Position numbers and translations under genes: made by a program. Of a DNA stretch of 64,000 bases, positions 12,240 to 24,227 are shown piece after piece (positions within the stretch are counted from its first letter, which is position 1; each line of letters opens with the position of its first letter). The notes under the pieces are model-generated. The model searched no databases and was not told the origin of the DNA. It was given only the letters and a program-made list of their open reading frames with translations. Source of the stretch: Rhytidiadelphus loreus (lineage: Eukaryota; Streptophyta; Bryopsida; Hypnales; Hylocomiaceae); the NCBI GenBank assembly GCA_947034895.1, contig OX344764.1, forward strand, positions 372,001 through 436,000, read 5' to 3'.

Positions 12240-12600
12240 TACAGTCGTCCTAGAACACGCGATCGCTGTCTGCTGCTCCGACCCGCAGTCGCCTTGTAAC
12301 TCGCAGTCGCCCCTACCTGTCGGACCCGCGGTCGCCCTCAGTACCCGAAGCCGCGGTCGCCCCTTCACCCGAAGTCGCCCTAAAGCCCCTGACCCGTAGT
12401 CGCCTTCAACCCTAAACCTGCAGTCGCCTCTATTTTTTCCACCCGAGGTCGCCCCTTCACCCGAAGTCGCCCTAGCGCCCTAGACCCGTAGTCGCCTTCC
12501 ACCCTAAACCCACAATCGCCTCAATTTTTCCACCCGAGGTCGCCCAAAGTAGACCTGCACGCGCCCACACCCGCAGTCGCCCACGCTGGCTGTCCACGTC
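12240..12600 (+). repeat. GCAGTCGCCC motif cluster downstream of the hAT gene
   Basis: More than a dozen variants (ACCCGCAGTCGCC, CCGAAGTCGCCC, CCGAGGTCGCCC), mostly in plus orientation. Two adjacent blocks repeat the order ACCCGAGGTCGCCCCTTCACC followed by CCGAAGTCGCCCTAG. This is the right-most occurrence of the motif in the window and marks the likely end of the block. Confidence 0.85.
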
Positions 12601-13229
12601 AGTTCCGAAGCCCTGCCATATAGGCAAAATCTATTTACTATGGGGTAAAATTTTTTACCCCTCCGCGACACGATGTCAAGTAAACTCGACACTTGGTGAC
12701 ATGCGACACGCGACGTCAGACGTTATACGCGACGCCTAAACCCAAAAATATGTCAGACAAGACAACCTTGGTTGAATGGCATGATCCATAGGGACCCGTT
12801 GAAGGCAATTCACTACTAGATCACATGGATCTAGAACGAACCATTACAAATAACGGATATTTAACTAATTATGGACAATTTCATAGTCCAAAAATAAGTC
12901 GGCCATTGGCCGATAAAACAGTGATACAAATTTTTGAAGTACAATAAGCAATGAACAAAAATGATATAGCAAAATATATTAAAAATATGACAATACATAG
13001 TTTAGAATTAGCTCTATATTGGGAGTTGTTAATAAGTGGGACGAGAAATGTTGTGACAATGTCGACCTCCGGCCGATACTCGGCAGCATTCAGAAAATCA
13101 CACATCCTATACTTGCTAAGTTGCCTAAATTGTAAAGCGGGTCACAATGGCCAACTTTTGCTACAAATGCACTAAGCTATATATATGCCTGAAACTCACT
13201 ACATGAGCTACAAGTAGACAGTCGAAGAG

Positions 13230-13440
13230 TATCAGCTGGCAACTAATATCCGAAAGGATATGAAGATCCTTAGACATCGCTATAACAGCATCATAGGCGT
13301 CATTTATGAGTTCTCCCTGACCAATTGAATTTCCTTCATGTAGGAGTTCTCCCCAACTTGCCGATTCACCATAACTGTCATTGTTTGTCTTGTTGCCTTG
13401 AGGCAGTGGAAGGAGTCCCACGTCCATCGACCAAACCGGA
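13230..13440 (-). CDS. Possible terminal exon of an element A gene
   Basis: A minus-strand open stretch reads MDVGLLPLPQGNKTNND, then ASWGELLHEGN and LINDAYDAVIAMSKDLH, ending near a palindrome at 13228. The composition looks coding but there is no recognisable domain. It may be downstream of the exon at 13498-14040. Low certainty. Confidence 0.25.
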
Positions 13441-13497
13441 AAAGGGTGTCGGCTGTCAACCGACAGTAGCGTGAACTACCTACCAGAATAAACCCTT

Positions 13498-14040
13498 CTA
13501 ATTAGGTTGCCTGTACTTAACTGCTTCTGCCACTTCGTAGTGCAATTGGCCTGGTCTTTTGGAGACTTTCACATATTCCGAGATTGACTCATGCTCGTAC
13601 ATGGAATATATAAAGGCAATAATGTCTGTTGAAATGTTCGGAATAACTCTATTGTTATTTGAAAAGCCCAGTTCACCCATAAAAGACAATGGAATGTAGC
13701 ACGCCGGATCAGGTGTCCTTCGCAATGAAACCGGGCTGACGTCGACCATGAGAACTTGGTCAATGCAACAAGTATCCTTTGAGGGGCGCTTCTTAAAAAG
13801 AGTCTTGAGCGTCTTATAGCACCAAGGAAAATTTTGACTATCTTCACAATACTCTCTCCCATATACAAACGCCAGCTTGTCAATTACACATTTCAGAAGT
13901 AGGTGTGCCAGCAAAGGACGAAGTTCATTCATTGGCATTTTCGACCAGATCCTGACGTGGAACTTCTCGAACAATGTGGAGAACAATTCGTTGAGTCCTA
14001 GACGTTTGACTAAACTTCGGAAAGGGTCTCAGTTATCTAC
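13498..14040 (-). CDS. Element A gene exon, unknown protein
   Basis: A well-formed minus-strand frame of about 160 codons ends with a stop at 13498. It includes ELRPLLAHLLLKCVIDKLA, FPWCYKTLKTLFKKRPSKD, DQVLMVDVSPVSLRRTPDP and STDIIAFIYSMYEHE. The frame can be followed upstream to about 14040 (NDPFRSLVKRLGLNELF-like) through one in-frame TGA near 14028. The sequence looks like a folded globular domain, but I do not recognise the family. It is flanked by the palindromes at 13447 and 14204, so it belongs to element A. No counterpart is visible in A2. Confidence 0.4.
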
Positions 14041-15040
14041 CTTGATTTTCGAGTCGACAAAACAGAGCAGTCCTATGATATAGAGCACCACACATTTCTT
14101 GAACAAATGCGGTTTCCTGTTGGTTGATTCCTGAAATATGCGGGCAAGAGACGATGCAATGTTTTAAGGTACATGACTGCATGTAGAGAAGATTGCTGTC
14201 GGTGGTATCAGCTGCCAGCCGATACACTGATGTGCAAAGAGATAGTGGACCTCAAAGCTAAGATGTATAATGAACCCAATCTAGGAAAGACAAGAAACAC
14301 ATTGGTAGATTTCTAAAACCCACTAGCATGAGGCAACGCAAGGTTGTAAGTTCCGGGACTGACAAAAGAGAAGATTGTTAATGGTTGTATCAGTTGGCAG
14401 CCGATACAATGAAGTGCCCAGAAGCATTGAACAATAAAGTCAGGATAAATCATGAACAAAACCCAAGAAAGACAAGAAACACATTTGCCAGATAAGAAAG
14501 GGGCAAGTCCGGTCATATATAATAGAGCTCGATTTCATTTTGGAAGCAATCAAATGCATCCTGAAAGAGTTTGAAGGTAAAGCACAACCTTGTAATCATG
14601 TGCTACAGATGATCATGTGCAACGGGTGTAACTCCACCACACAACCTTTGCTACACCTAATGACATAGTCTTGCAGTCGATTAATGCTGGGAGAAAATTC
14701 CAAAAGACTTCGCGATTATGTCATCACGTGTAGTAGAGGCTGCACAATGGAGATCCAACGACTGCACAATACCTCCCATAATACCTGATTACAGTGTCCG
14801 TACCCGAACGTTAAAACTCTCGAAGGAAGCATTTGATTGCTTCAAGAGTGAAACAAATATCCGCCTAATATAGCCGGATAGCTTGGCATAAATGCCTTTA
14901 TTATAGCTGATTGCTTATAAATTGGTTTTATACAAAAGTTTAAAAAAACCTAGAAGATGTCCGCTATATGTACAGAGGTTGTACACTACATAAAATACTA
15001 TGTCGGCTGGCGACCGACACAAAAGGTGCCCTCCTCGAGA
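14041..15040. other. Element A spacer with palindromes
   Basis: It contains palindromes at 14204-14225, 14386-14409 and 15001-15020 and repeats of AGAAACACATT near 14290 and 14475. No gene recognised. Confidence 0.5.
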
Positions 15041-15044
15041 AGGT

Positions 15045-15385
15045 TCACGAGCGAGGGTCGCTGGTACCTTTCGTAGCCTGAAGTTCCTCCTCCGTGTAGG
15101 GCAACTCGAAGCCCTTCTGGCAGTTGGGAGTCACTTCAGAGTATAGATTATGCAGCGTTGAACCTGGCATGTAGCGCAGTTAACCGATTTTCTCGTTCAA
15201 TTCGCAAAATTGAGGTACCGAGAGCCCAGAAGATAGCAACCTCTCCAAGAAAGGAATCATTGTCTGTTGGATCCAGGGGAGTCTACCGCCCTTCAATTTT
15301 GCCTCCGAGTACATTGTACAAGGAGGTGGATGAACCGCACTATAGGGCAAATTCAAAATGTTTCTGTCGCACGCGCAATCTAGGC
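15045..15385 (-). CDS. Element A gene exon, 3' end, possibly cut by B1
   Basis: A minus-strand frame ends at TGA 15045-15047 and reads upstream through MIPFLERLLSSGLSVPQFCE, one in-frame TAA near 15181 and ILNLPYSAVHPPPCTMYSE. It loses coherence at about 15385-15400, where element B1 begins. It may be the 3' part of the gene whose upstream part lies at 19.1-19.8 kb, separated by insertion of B1. No family recognised. Confidence 0.35.
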
Positions 15386-15888
15386 GTAGGTATCTTTAAC
15401 ACCACAAAAGCGTTAAGATGACACGAGTTATAGTCCCAGGGAATTCCAGATGTTGTCGCAATAGATAGGATTCCGGAACTACGGATCTACCCGAAAATGT
15501 CAATCCGCTGTAGGATCCGGCACAACACAAATACCAAGTTCCGGAAATACTGTCTTCCAGAATCACATCCGGATCCACCTTGATCCGAATTTCTACTCTT
15601 GCTATCGGTCACACCGGTTTTTGGTACCTCTATTTTACCCTCAGAGGGTCCTCACTTGCTCTTTCCGAGGGGTAGGGAACATCACCACTCAAGTAACACA
15701 CATATCAACTTCCTAAACAACAAACAACTATCCATCCTCAAAGTTCTTAGTCCAGTACGGAGGTAAGATGGTCACCCTCACAACCTTCCGGGTGGCCACC
15801 TGGAAGGTAGGTCACACAGAGATACACCCTCACCCGCCCTTACTACAACGACACTCAGCTATTTTCCGGATCAAGTTTTCACCTACTC

Positions 15889-16325
15889 TTGAGGTTAGTA
15901 GACCTTCCGGTGGTTTGGGAATATTCCACTAGGCGGTTGCCGACTTCCGCACGGAACTACTCTCGAGTTTCGGACTAGCTCCCTGACCACTACCGGATCC
16001 CACTGGATCACCGTTCCAGCAATTTAAAGGCACTACGCACAGCTCCTCACTTGTAAACTAGACTCAACTGCAAAACAACCATGGATAGTTGGAATCCGGA
16101 ACTAAAGGATTTACTTTCTAGCTATCAACCGTTCTTGAGGTTGGCAGACCTTTCGATGGTTTGGGAATGTTCCACTTGGCGGCTACTGACTTCCGCACAG
16201 AACTACTCAAGAGTTCCGGACTAGCTCCCTGACCACTACCGGATCCCACCGGATCACCGTTCCAACAATTTAAAGGCACCGCGCGCGGCTCCTCAAGTTC
16301 AATCTAAACTATTCCGCAAAACACC
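15889..16325. repeat. Duplicated segment of about 190 bp inside B1
   Basis: Positions 15889-16080 and 16134-16325 are about 85-90% alike by eye, offset by 245 bp; both contain TAGCTCCCTGACCACTACCG and CAATTTAAAGGCAC. They lie in the 3' non-coding part of B1. Confidence 0.8.
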
Positions 16326-16726
16326 TTCAGCCGGATCCGGATACCAACCAATCCGGATTCCTACCTTGCACACTCTCCCAGATACACCCACCCACAAGTA
16401 ATCAAGACGCGATACGCAAGATAATGATTTCCAAGGTGTTTATTCTTGGGTGCTCAGATTGAATGACACAAAATGGAATGACAGGCCACAAGCCGGCCTG
16501 CCCTTAAAAACCAAAACAACACGACCAAAAACGTTCCTAAGAAAAAGCGGCCAACAATCAGCTGAAAATTCGGACAACGGCCAGATGACCTTTCCGGGAA
16601 GAAAGGAAAGCCGTTGACTCTTAAAAATCCGGAACTTCCTAAAATTCCGGATCAGCGGGTCCCACATCCGGAAAACCCGCGCCGGAAACAAAACACTAAA
16701 ACTAACAAACCAACTACACTACTAAG

Positions 16727-18648
16727 TCACCTGCCCTTCCGGGCCTTCTTCGCTGACGTTCCACCCTTCGAAATCCGGGTTGCCGCTTTCTACCGGATCT
16801 GCTTCGTCGGGGTGGATTTTGTTGCGGATCGAGTCCTTGGCGGACCCGGATCCGTCTCCGCATACTCAGAGTTGGAAGAGGAGTTGGTTACTGCTTCCTC
16901 CTCTTCTAACTCCAGAACCTCTTCCGGATCACTGGGGACCTTCCGCTTGGTGGCCTTCTTTTTCTCCAGATCTATGACTTCAATAGGGGTCGTCGATGGT
17001 GGCCGCGGAGGAGTTTGCTGTTGAATGTGGGTGAACTCCTCCGGGTGGATCCAAGTTGGATTTTGAATCCCACCCGGAATCTCCGTCATCAAGGTAATTT
17101 CTGCAGAGGAAACCGGAAGAGGTGGAAAGAGATTTACCGAAGTGTTCCGGGGCGTCAGAACCAGATCCGAAATCTTCCTCCCATCCGTAATCTCCTTCTG
17201 CACCGAGGATCTTCCGGGTGTTGGCTGGGTTGATGTTCATGCTCCAAGGTTGAGCTGAGTCATCTCCGCGAACTCCCCTCCGGGTATTTCCGGAAACAAA
17301 GAAGCGTCTAATCCGCTGAGCAGATCGAAGTGGCCGACCAACTAGCGCATCTCCTTCAGTGCGACCTCGATCCGCGCCTCAAAGTCTACCAAAATCTTTA
17401 CGACCTTGGTTCCGGTTATGTGACCTTCCCGAGTCATCTGGTTGTTCCAGAGAGCGGATCTGGTGATGACATCCGTTGGCGGGTCGATGAGGTCCCTCAG
17501 TTTCCGGACTAGCTCCGTCGCATCCGTTGCCCGTTTGTTGGCGGTGATCATCTTCCCTTCTGGCTAGGTCGCGCGGTTTTGAAGATGATCCTGCTCCGCC
17601 TCCACAGTTCGGATCCGGCCCTCCAACAAGCAAACCATCTCCGGATCCGGTCTGTTGTTGATCGCCTCGACAATCTCCATTTCGTCCGCTACCTTCAACG
17701 TCATGCAGACTCTCCGGATCAGAGTGGCCATCCGGTCGTTTGATGCCTTCTGGCTCCGCAACCAAGAGATTGTGGACTCGAATATGTCCAGATCCGGCTC
17801 AGTGTTCCGGACAGGGTCCGGAAGTTGGCTCTTCCCCCTTGAATCCGGATCCGTACTCTTCTGGTGGGAGTCATGCCTATCCGGTGAGTCGTGCTCTGGT
17901 TCCGGCTTCTCTTCCTCTTTTGGTTCATCATCCGTCGGATCCGGTTCCGGGGGAAGACCGTACCACAGTAGACTATCTCCCTACCGGTAGATGATGTCTT
18001 CTGGATTGCTAAGTACCTCCTGCTTGTGGTACAAGTGGAGGAGGTACGGACTGATGGGGCTCGATTTCTTCCCCGCTAGGTTTCCGGAAAGCTTCTCCAC
18101 GATGGAGTGGATAATGAGCCCCAGCTAACTGGTCTAGGGGCCGGTTTTCCTCTCTCCCCTAAGGCTCCGAAAACTGTGTTTGCTAAAGTTACTGTAATCC
18201 GGCTGGGCTTTTCCGGATACAGGATGGGGTTGAGAAACTCTAGGAGTCTCTGATCCTTAGGATTCCAATAGTCGGACGCGGTGTAACCCTCCTTTGGATC
18301 CGCCAGGTTCCGGAATCTATCCGCCACGAACTTTTCCGTCCGGCCGGCCCATCCGAATCCCCTAGAGGACGCGAAGTAAACTCCCGCCCACATTTGTACA
18401 GTCCAGGACTTTGGATGACCCCTGACGGTTAGATGGTACTGGTTGGGAGCGCCGTAAACTATCTCGTCTATCATGTCCTTGCTCCGGATGTTCCAGGGTC
18501 TTTTCAGAAACCCCAGACACCCCATATCCGTCAGGTCGTCCTCCAGTTGCCGGTGGTATTCCGAATTCTCAAGGATTTCTGGACTAATCATCCAGGCGGT
18601 AATCCCTGACTTCCGCCGCACACTAGGTCCTGCCATCACTACCGACAT
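16727..18648 (-). pseudogene. Gag-like transposon protein (B1 copy), interrupted
   Basis: The frame starts upstream of 18600 (an ATG is at 18648) and ends at TGA 16727-16729. The N-terminal part (LEDDLTDMGCLGFLKRPWN, then LLEFLNPILYPEKPSRITV) aligns well with the B2 protein. Near 18150 there is a frameshift; the frame then continues with SSPISPYLLHLYHKQE, an acidic linker and a helical part (VVKILVDFEARIEVALKEM) that again matches B2. In-frame stops are TAG at 18125, 17981, 17564, 17342 and 16790, and TGA at 17237. Most would restore Gln or Arg by one C-T change. The architecture (globular domain, linker, helical region, basic tail) resembles plant retrotransposon ORF1/gag-like proteins; assignment to a named family is inference. 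Confidence 0.65.
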
Positions 18649-19123
18649 GTTCCGTCTTTACTTCCACTAATCTTCCGTCACCAAAACCGCTAATTTTCCG
18701 CTAACTGGTTCTGCTAATCTTCTGTCCTACTTTTCAATGCGATCAACACCGACCTTGCCTTCTCTCCCTAATGCGTTCCTATCTCACCACACTTTCACTC
18801 ACTAAGCGCCATCGCGATAATCCTGCGGAGAAAGAGGAAGAATGAAGGAGACAACGGGGGTTTAGTAGTTTTCGGGCCTGCCGTTCCCGTAAGTTCCCTA
18901 GCCGAACTAGGCTCTAGGGCCTACTCGGCCGGAACTTTCCGGTTTCCGGATTAGGGTTAGGGTTTCCGGATAGGGTTTCTAGATCCGACTGTAACCCTAA
19001 TTACAGTTTAAGGATTTCTGTGAAGGCTCTATTTTCTATTTCTATTTCTAAGCTTTCTATTGTCTACTTATTATGGAAAATTTTAAAATTTCTATTCTTT
19101 ATAATTACTATTATCTATTATTT

Positions 19124-19794
19124 CTATTTATCTAGATGTTGCGTACTTCCACAGTTTCTATAGGGAACATGATTGATGATCAATGAATTATCTATAGTGG
19201 CCCTAGCATCGAACAACTGTGGTAAGCAAAGAATCCGTGCTAGACGCTTCAAAAAAATTGGTTTTCCAGGAATTTCCGAATCCCGATAAGCGCTCAGGTC
19301 ACAATACTCTTGCCTGAAGGCCATATAGTCCGCTCTCCGCTCCGGCAGCTTCCACCTAATTTTGCCTAAGCGATGTTGTAGTTTGTTGAGAGGCAGATTC
19401 GACTAGAAGACCATCGTGAATTCGTGATGTCCTGACTAAGACAGAAGTGCAGAAATTCCTGAAGTCCAAGTCGGTCTCTAATAAAAGACCTCTAAGTCAC
19501 ACTCTTTAACTTGATGATTCCTGGCTCGTAGAACATTAATGTTTCCAGGACCTCAAGGAACAGAAAATTTTTTGGAGGCGCTACTTGAGGAGCTAGCGGA
19601 ATCGAAGTGGTGGCTACAGTATCGACAGCCAGTTGGTCCGACTCCACAGTACACTCAGACCTCATCCTCTCATGATGCCATGATGATCCTAAACTAGAAT
19701 CTGCAACGAGAAATGAAGTAAATAACACATGAGATGCAATACAAGGACAAGAATCGAACAACAACACTAACATGTATCGGCTGGCAACTAACAC
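19124..19794 (-). CDS. Element A gene fragments, unknown protein
   Basis: Two minus-strand stretches look coding. At about 19500-19700 the frame reads PLAPQVAPPKNFLFLEVLE and continues YEPGIIKLKSV. At 19124-19400 another frame reads KIRWKLPERRADYMAFRQE and SEIPGKPIFLKRLARILC, with an in-frame TAG upstream of about 19400. The palindrome at 19773 lies just upstream. The right edge of B1 follows at about 19.06 kb, so the gene is probably split by that insertion. No domain recognised. Confidence 0.35.
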
Positions 19795-19879
19795 ATTCGA
19801 GAAGTACCCTAGTCTGTAGAGCTAGAGGCTTACATTGACAAGTCCTACAGAACAAGTCAGAGCTAGGCATAACTATCTG

Positions 19880-22800
19880 TCATATTATTATTGTAGAGAC
19901 TACAAAGTTTTCCCTAAAGATGATTATCGCCTACGAATCTCCAGAGCGGGTTCCCATAGACAGTCCCTCTCGAATAGGAGACAACGCTTCGTTTAGGAAG
20001 TCTAGTTTGGGCAAGTCCCTAGTCGCCACGACTTCGACATCCTAGGTAGTATGTCGACTTTGTTTCTTTTTGGAACGGCCAGATCCATAGGAGTCCACAG
20101 AATGCGTTTGCAGCTCCAGCGGGGGTCATTTGCTCCTTCCCCATCGCGGCTCACTTTGTGCAGAATCCGTAGGTGTCGGCTGCCTGCCGACAGAAACCTC
20201 AGACCCAATTACAGGCACGCTAATGGAACACTCCTTCAATGATCGCTGAGTGTAAGGGCTAGTCGTGGTAAGATCCTCGGGCCTGATTCCAGATCTTATG
20301 ATCTCCTCAGACTATGGGACAGCATGCAAGTCAACTACCATGGCTGCTTGCCTAGTTTCTGGTCGCACGGGGGATAGAATTGGATTAGGTGAAGTAGGAC
20401 GTATCAGAGGAGGTCTAGAGGATTTGTCTTCGTGGTACCGCTTCCGGTGGATGAGTCCTTCGTATTCAGACTCATCGTTGGACGAATCACTGCACGAAAT
20501 TGGAATTCGGAATGAAGGTGTTTGCTTTACGCCCTATCCGATTCTGATTGTAGTTGGAGGAGGGTCAGTAGCCCCAGGAATGTCCTACCGTGGGAAAAGG
20601 GGCGATGGGTTTGTGTGAGGCTGTGAAGCAGCTAATGGATACAGTAGCGACAACGCTCTCGATCCTCCAACAGTCTTGGTTTCATGATTAGTGGAAGAGT
20701 CTATAGGAACCAACTAAGAAGCGGTTATGATGTTCATCCCCTTCACGCGCTCATGTGCCTTGGATATGCCGCCTTCCTCACGAACGAATTCTAGAACGGG
20801 GCGGCCGTTCCTCTAGACACCACCTATAGAACAATCAAGTAAGTCACGTATCGGCTAGCAGTCGATATAAACAGCAGAAGAACAAGGAAGAGAAGGTCCC
20901 TTGTTTCGGAGTGTGAGCAAGAGTTACCAAAGCGATCTCCGTGATGTTTCCGCCTCCCCAAACATTGATGACTGTGGCGACCTTCGATTTCAATGTTGGC
21001 TTCAATAGCTGCTTCAGAAGTCCGTGCCCTACACCGCACAATCCAACGTTCTAGTCGATTTCGTCGTCGGCATCCTAGTCAAACCATTCAAGGGTTTTTT
21101 GGATACCCGTGAACCTCTTGAATATTGTTAACATGTCGGCTCGGGTCTCCAACTTCGGGTACGTCAACGACAATGTGACCAAGGCCTTTGCCTCCAGGTC
21201 GCTTTTGAGGAAGTCACCACGAGGAGATGGCTAATAGTATACCGTGTGGAAGTACCACGATGATGTACTAGAATAAGTTGCTAAGGCGATTGAATCTCTA
21301 AAACGGAAGTTGCTTATGAAGAGCATTGACAACAGTATGTATAAGTTCGTGGTTCGTGCATCCAAGTCATCGTCTTCTGGGGGAGCCTCTACGATCGCTG
21401 AGATGTCCAAGAAGTCGTGCTTGTTCAAAGTGATGTCGTCCCCACTCTCGGTGTACCCGAACACGACCACTATCTTGCGGTCTCCAATGACAAGACTGTT
21501 AGAGTGGTCACCACCGCGGACGTACTCAACGACGTCGGTGATTGTCTGGCCTATACGACATTCGTACATGATTTCCGATTCGATTTCCTCGACCAAATCC
21601 ACATTAATAGTGGCATACTCCATCAAGGTCGTGAAAAAGACCCTTGGAGCCAAGCCGTCGATGGACTTATCCATTGTAGGATTCATTGGGTTTGCACGCC
21701 CCGTCAGCAAGGAGTTTCCATTCGTAAATTTCTTCACGTCCTTCCACACGTTTTGGACGACTATAGCAGAATATCCTTCCTTGTCTGCAAGTTCTTGCCA
21801 AGCTTCGTCCAAGTACGAGACCCAGGCAGCATCCTTATAGGGGAGAGGATACTTCTTTCTAGTCTACATGATCTCATTCATGACGACCCGGTTGAGCTTC
21901 TTATCCCAACACCAGTCATAGAGTGTCTCCTTCCTTGACGACCGGGCCTTCGCTGTGTTCTTTATGCTGACGCGTAGATCTAGGATGTCCCACACCAATT
22001 CACAGAGATTGGAATCTCGGAGTCCCAGTGTTGGCGTGAGATCAGTCTTTGTAATGTGCGTCAAAGGTTTCCTATTCATGATGGAATTCGGAATACTCCT
22101 GTCATCGCCGATGAGGTCACCATTCTCCCAAGTGTCGAATACCTCGGTCCAGAGTTCCCATGTCTTCTCTTTTACAAAAATAAGAGGTAGTTTTGACGAC
22201 ACATTTTCGTCCACGAAGTACGCCATGACATTGAGCTTCACTACCTAGACAATTGTCAATTCAAGTTCATGAGATGAAGACAAAATGGTATCGGCCGACA
22301 GCCGACATGTTGGTGAGATGGCATATATTATAAAGGCAGCAGACAACTCATTGAGCAACAAGATAATGAACTGGTATCTGTTGGCAGCCAACACAATAGT
22401 AATATAAGTATTGAGATGATCTTGAGGCAATCTTGACAGGAAAAACAAAAATGAAAGAGAAGTACCTCAAATTTTGGCGAAGGCTTGCCTCTACCACGAT
22501 GCAGCTCCGGGCAGCCGGCCGTAACCTACACCGCCCTTCCCATCTCGGCACAGGATCGGAAAGTCTCCTTGGCAACCTTCTCCGCGATGTTCAAATTTAA
22601 GGCGTTCGAAACATAGACTAGAGTTCTTGGGTCTCTATTGAATACGGGGATCACCTCAAACTCCAGGAGATCCTTCCTTGCATTCGAGCTTTGGAGTGTT
22701 GTTTGGCAAGTTCCCGACAAGCCGTCATGGTATGCTGCCCCCCAATAATGTACCAATGCACATTTGGTGCCTTCCACCATGCCACAAACTCACCGTTCAC

Positions 22801-24227
22801 AAACATGGTCTCCATCCTTAGCGGATAACTATCCATGACCGCGTCAAGCCCCTTGTCCGTTGGTAATGGAGCTCGCTTTAGAGGAATGCTACGAATCTTG
22901 GGCTTCTTCCTAATCGCCCCATACCCTTTGTACATGGTCTTCACTTGAAATGGAAGCAGACGGGATAGTTAATATCGATGGCATCTAGTGTCGGCTGCGA
23001 GCCGATAGATCAAGTACACAATGGATAAAAGAAAGACATGGTGATGGCATAAATTTGAGATGAAATACCTGACCAAGGCGGTCCTTAGTAATCTTGCGGT
23101 ACTTCAACTCGTCAAGTGCGATGTGCAGCTTGTCTGCAGAAATGATGCCCGGTAGTCACTCCTTGTATGGAAAAGTATGCGTCAACCCCACCTCTAGCGA
23201 TTGGTAGATGGCGGTCACCTCGTTCTCTTTGGTCTTTGTCGTGAGGTGATTTCCCCGAACCAATGCCTTGTCTAGTATAAGCTTCATGAACCTATTGGGG
23301 TCGTCCTTGCCCTTGCCCTTCCTCTTGGATTTGCTTAGGGATCCAGCCTCAACCATAGCAGTTTCGTCCTTAGTTGCAGTCGGCTTGGAAGCCTTCTTTC
23401 TTCCTGCGGAAGCCTTTTTTTTGCCCTTCTACTGGTCCCGGTGGATGAGTGAATTCTTCTCGTCCATCTCCACCTTCAGAATTTCCCACCCCTGGACAAG
23501 GTCATCTGCATTAGATGGCGATGCTCCTTGAAATGTCATGCCCTTTGACATTGACATTTCGCCGCATGCTTCCTTTATACATGTCCTGAACGGCAATTCC
23601 ATTGCAAAATAGTCCGCTGCAGCCTTCGAATCGCAGATATGATGAAGACAGATCAGGACATGGACGTTCTCACCTATACCCATCACTGATATCACATTGC
23701 CATGACCCGGCATCATGTTCCCCTTCAGCTTGAAGGAACACGCAATCTCCACATCAGTGTCTACAAATTCCCTCCAACACAGCCCCCATTCTTGGATGGC
23801 TGAATTTTCTTTCCAGGTAGTGCTTGGACAAATTCCATTTGCCACTATTAGTGAATTTGCAATTTGCTCTCTCAGAAGTCTATCCAACAAAGTCGGTTTC
23901 CTGTACAGTAGTATTTTGAATTCTGAGCAAACTATAGAGGTATCGACTGCTAGCCGACAAAACAAAGCAATGCATTTCAAAGTGTGACAGATGTGTCGAC
24001 TACCAATCGATATGATTGGGTAACGAGATAAATACGTTCACTGCATATAATGTCGGCTAGCAACTGACACTAAATTCATGTGGTCCAGTAAACAGATAAG
24101 ACTAAATCACCCAAAATCACTCCAAGAAATAAATAATGAAAAGAAATGAAGATTGAAGATGTATCGACTGCCAGCCGACACAGTGAACTAGAAAATACCT
24201 GAAAGTCTCGGGAGTTGAGGACGCCAT
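19880..24227 (-). pseudogene. Element A ParB-like/DNA-methyltransferase-like gene, five exons, many TAG
   Basis: Exons: about 24227-24199 (MASSTPETF, phase not confirmed), 23922-23069, 22943-22466, 22242-20927, 20812-19880. Exon 3 carries a ParB/sulfiredoxin-like core: IRSIPLKRAPLPTDKG, then VHWYIIGGQHTMTACREL, and after a frameshift near 22680 LEFEVIPVFNRDPRTLVYV. Exon 4 ends in a methyltransferase motif I-like loop (VINVWGGGNITEIAL) and exon 5 starts RNGRPVLEFVREE, as after motif I in N4/N6 enzymes. The catalytic DPPY-type motif is not recognisable (VVVFGYTESG at the equivalent place). In-frame TAG: 23429, 22526, 21864, 21231, 21075, 21051, 20714, 20585, 20534, 20312, 20042 and 19931; TGA: 23156 and 20126. 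The intron position after motif I is shared with A2. Four intervals assigned as introns carry palindromes. Nuclear DNA binding is inferred. Confidence 0.6.

Larger units (their letters stand above)
15400..19060 (-). mobile_element. Element B1: gag-like element nested in element A
   Basis: The block is marked by dense TCCGGA/CCGGATCC motifs in coding and non-coding parts, quite unlike its flanks, and by a gag-like gene related to that of B2. Element A palindromes stop at 15.02 kb and resume at 19.6 kb, so B1 appears inserted in A. Near 18950 the leader contains CCCTAACCCTAATCCGG. A TTTCTA-rich simple repeat at 19030-19060 lies at the right edge. I found no reverse transcriptase, integrase or transposase, and no confirmed LTR pair. 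It may be a non-autonomous, gag-only retroelement. Confidence 0.55.

Noticed and set aside
16614..17994. Plus-strand open frames of 65-136 codons over B1
   Set aside because: They are antisense to the gag-like gene, which has homology support from B2.
18945..18975. Telomere-like CCCTAACCCTAA
   Set aside because: Only two units, interspersed with CCGGA motifs; part of the B1 leader rather than a telomeric repeat.
21310..21938. Plus-strand frames of 170+ codons over element A
   Set aside because: They are antisense to exon 4, whose minus-strand frame aligns with A2.
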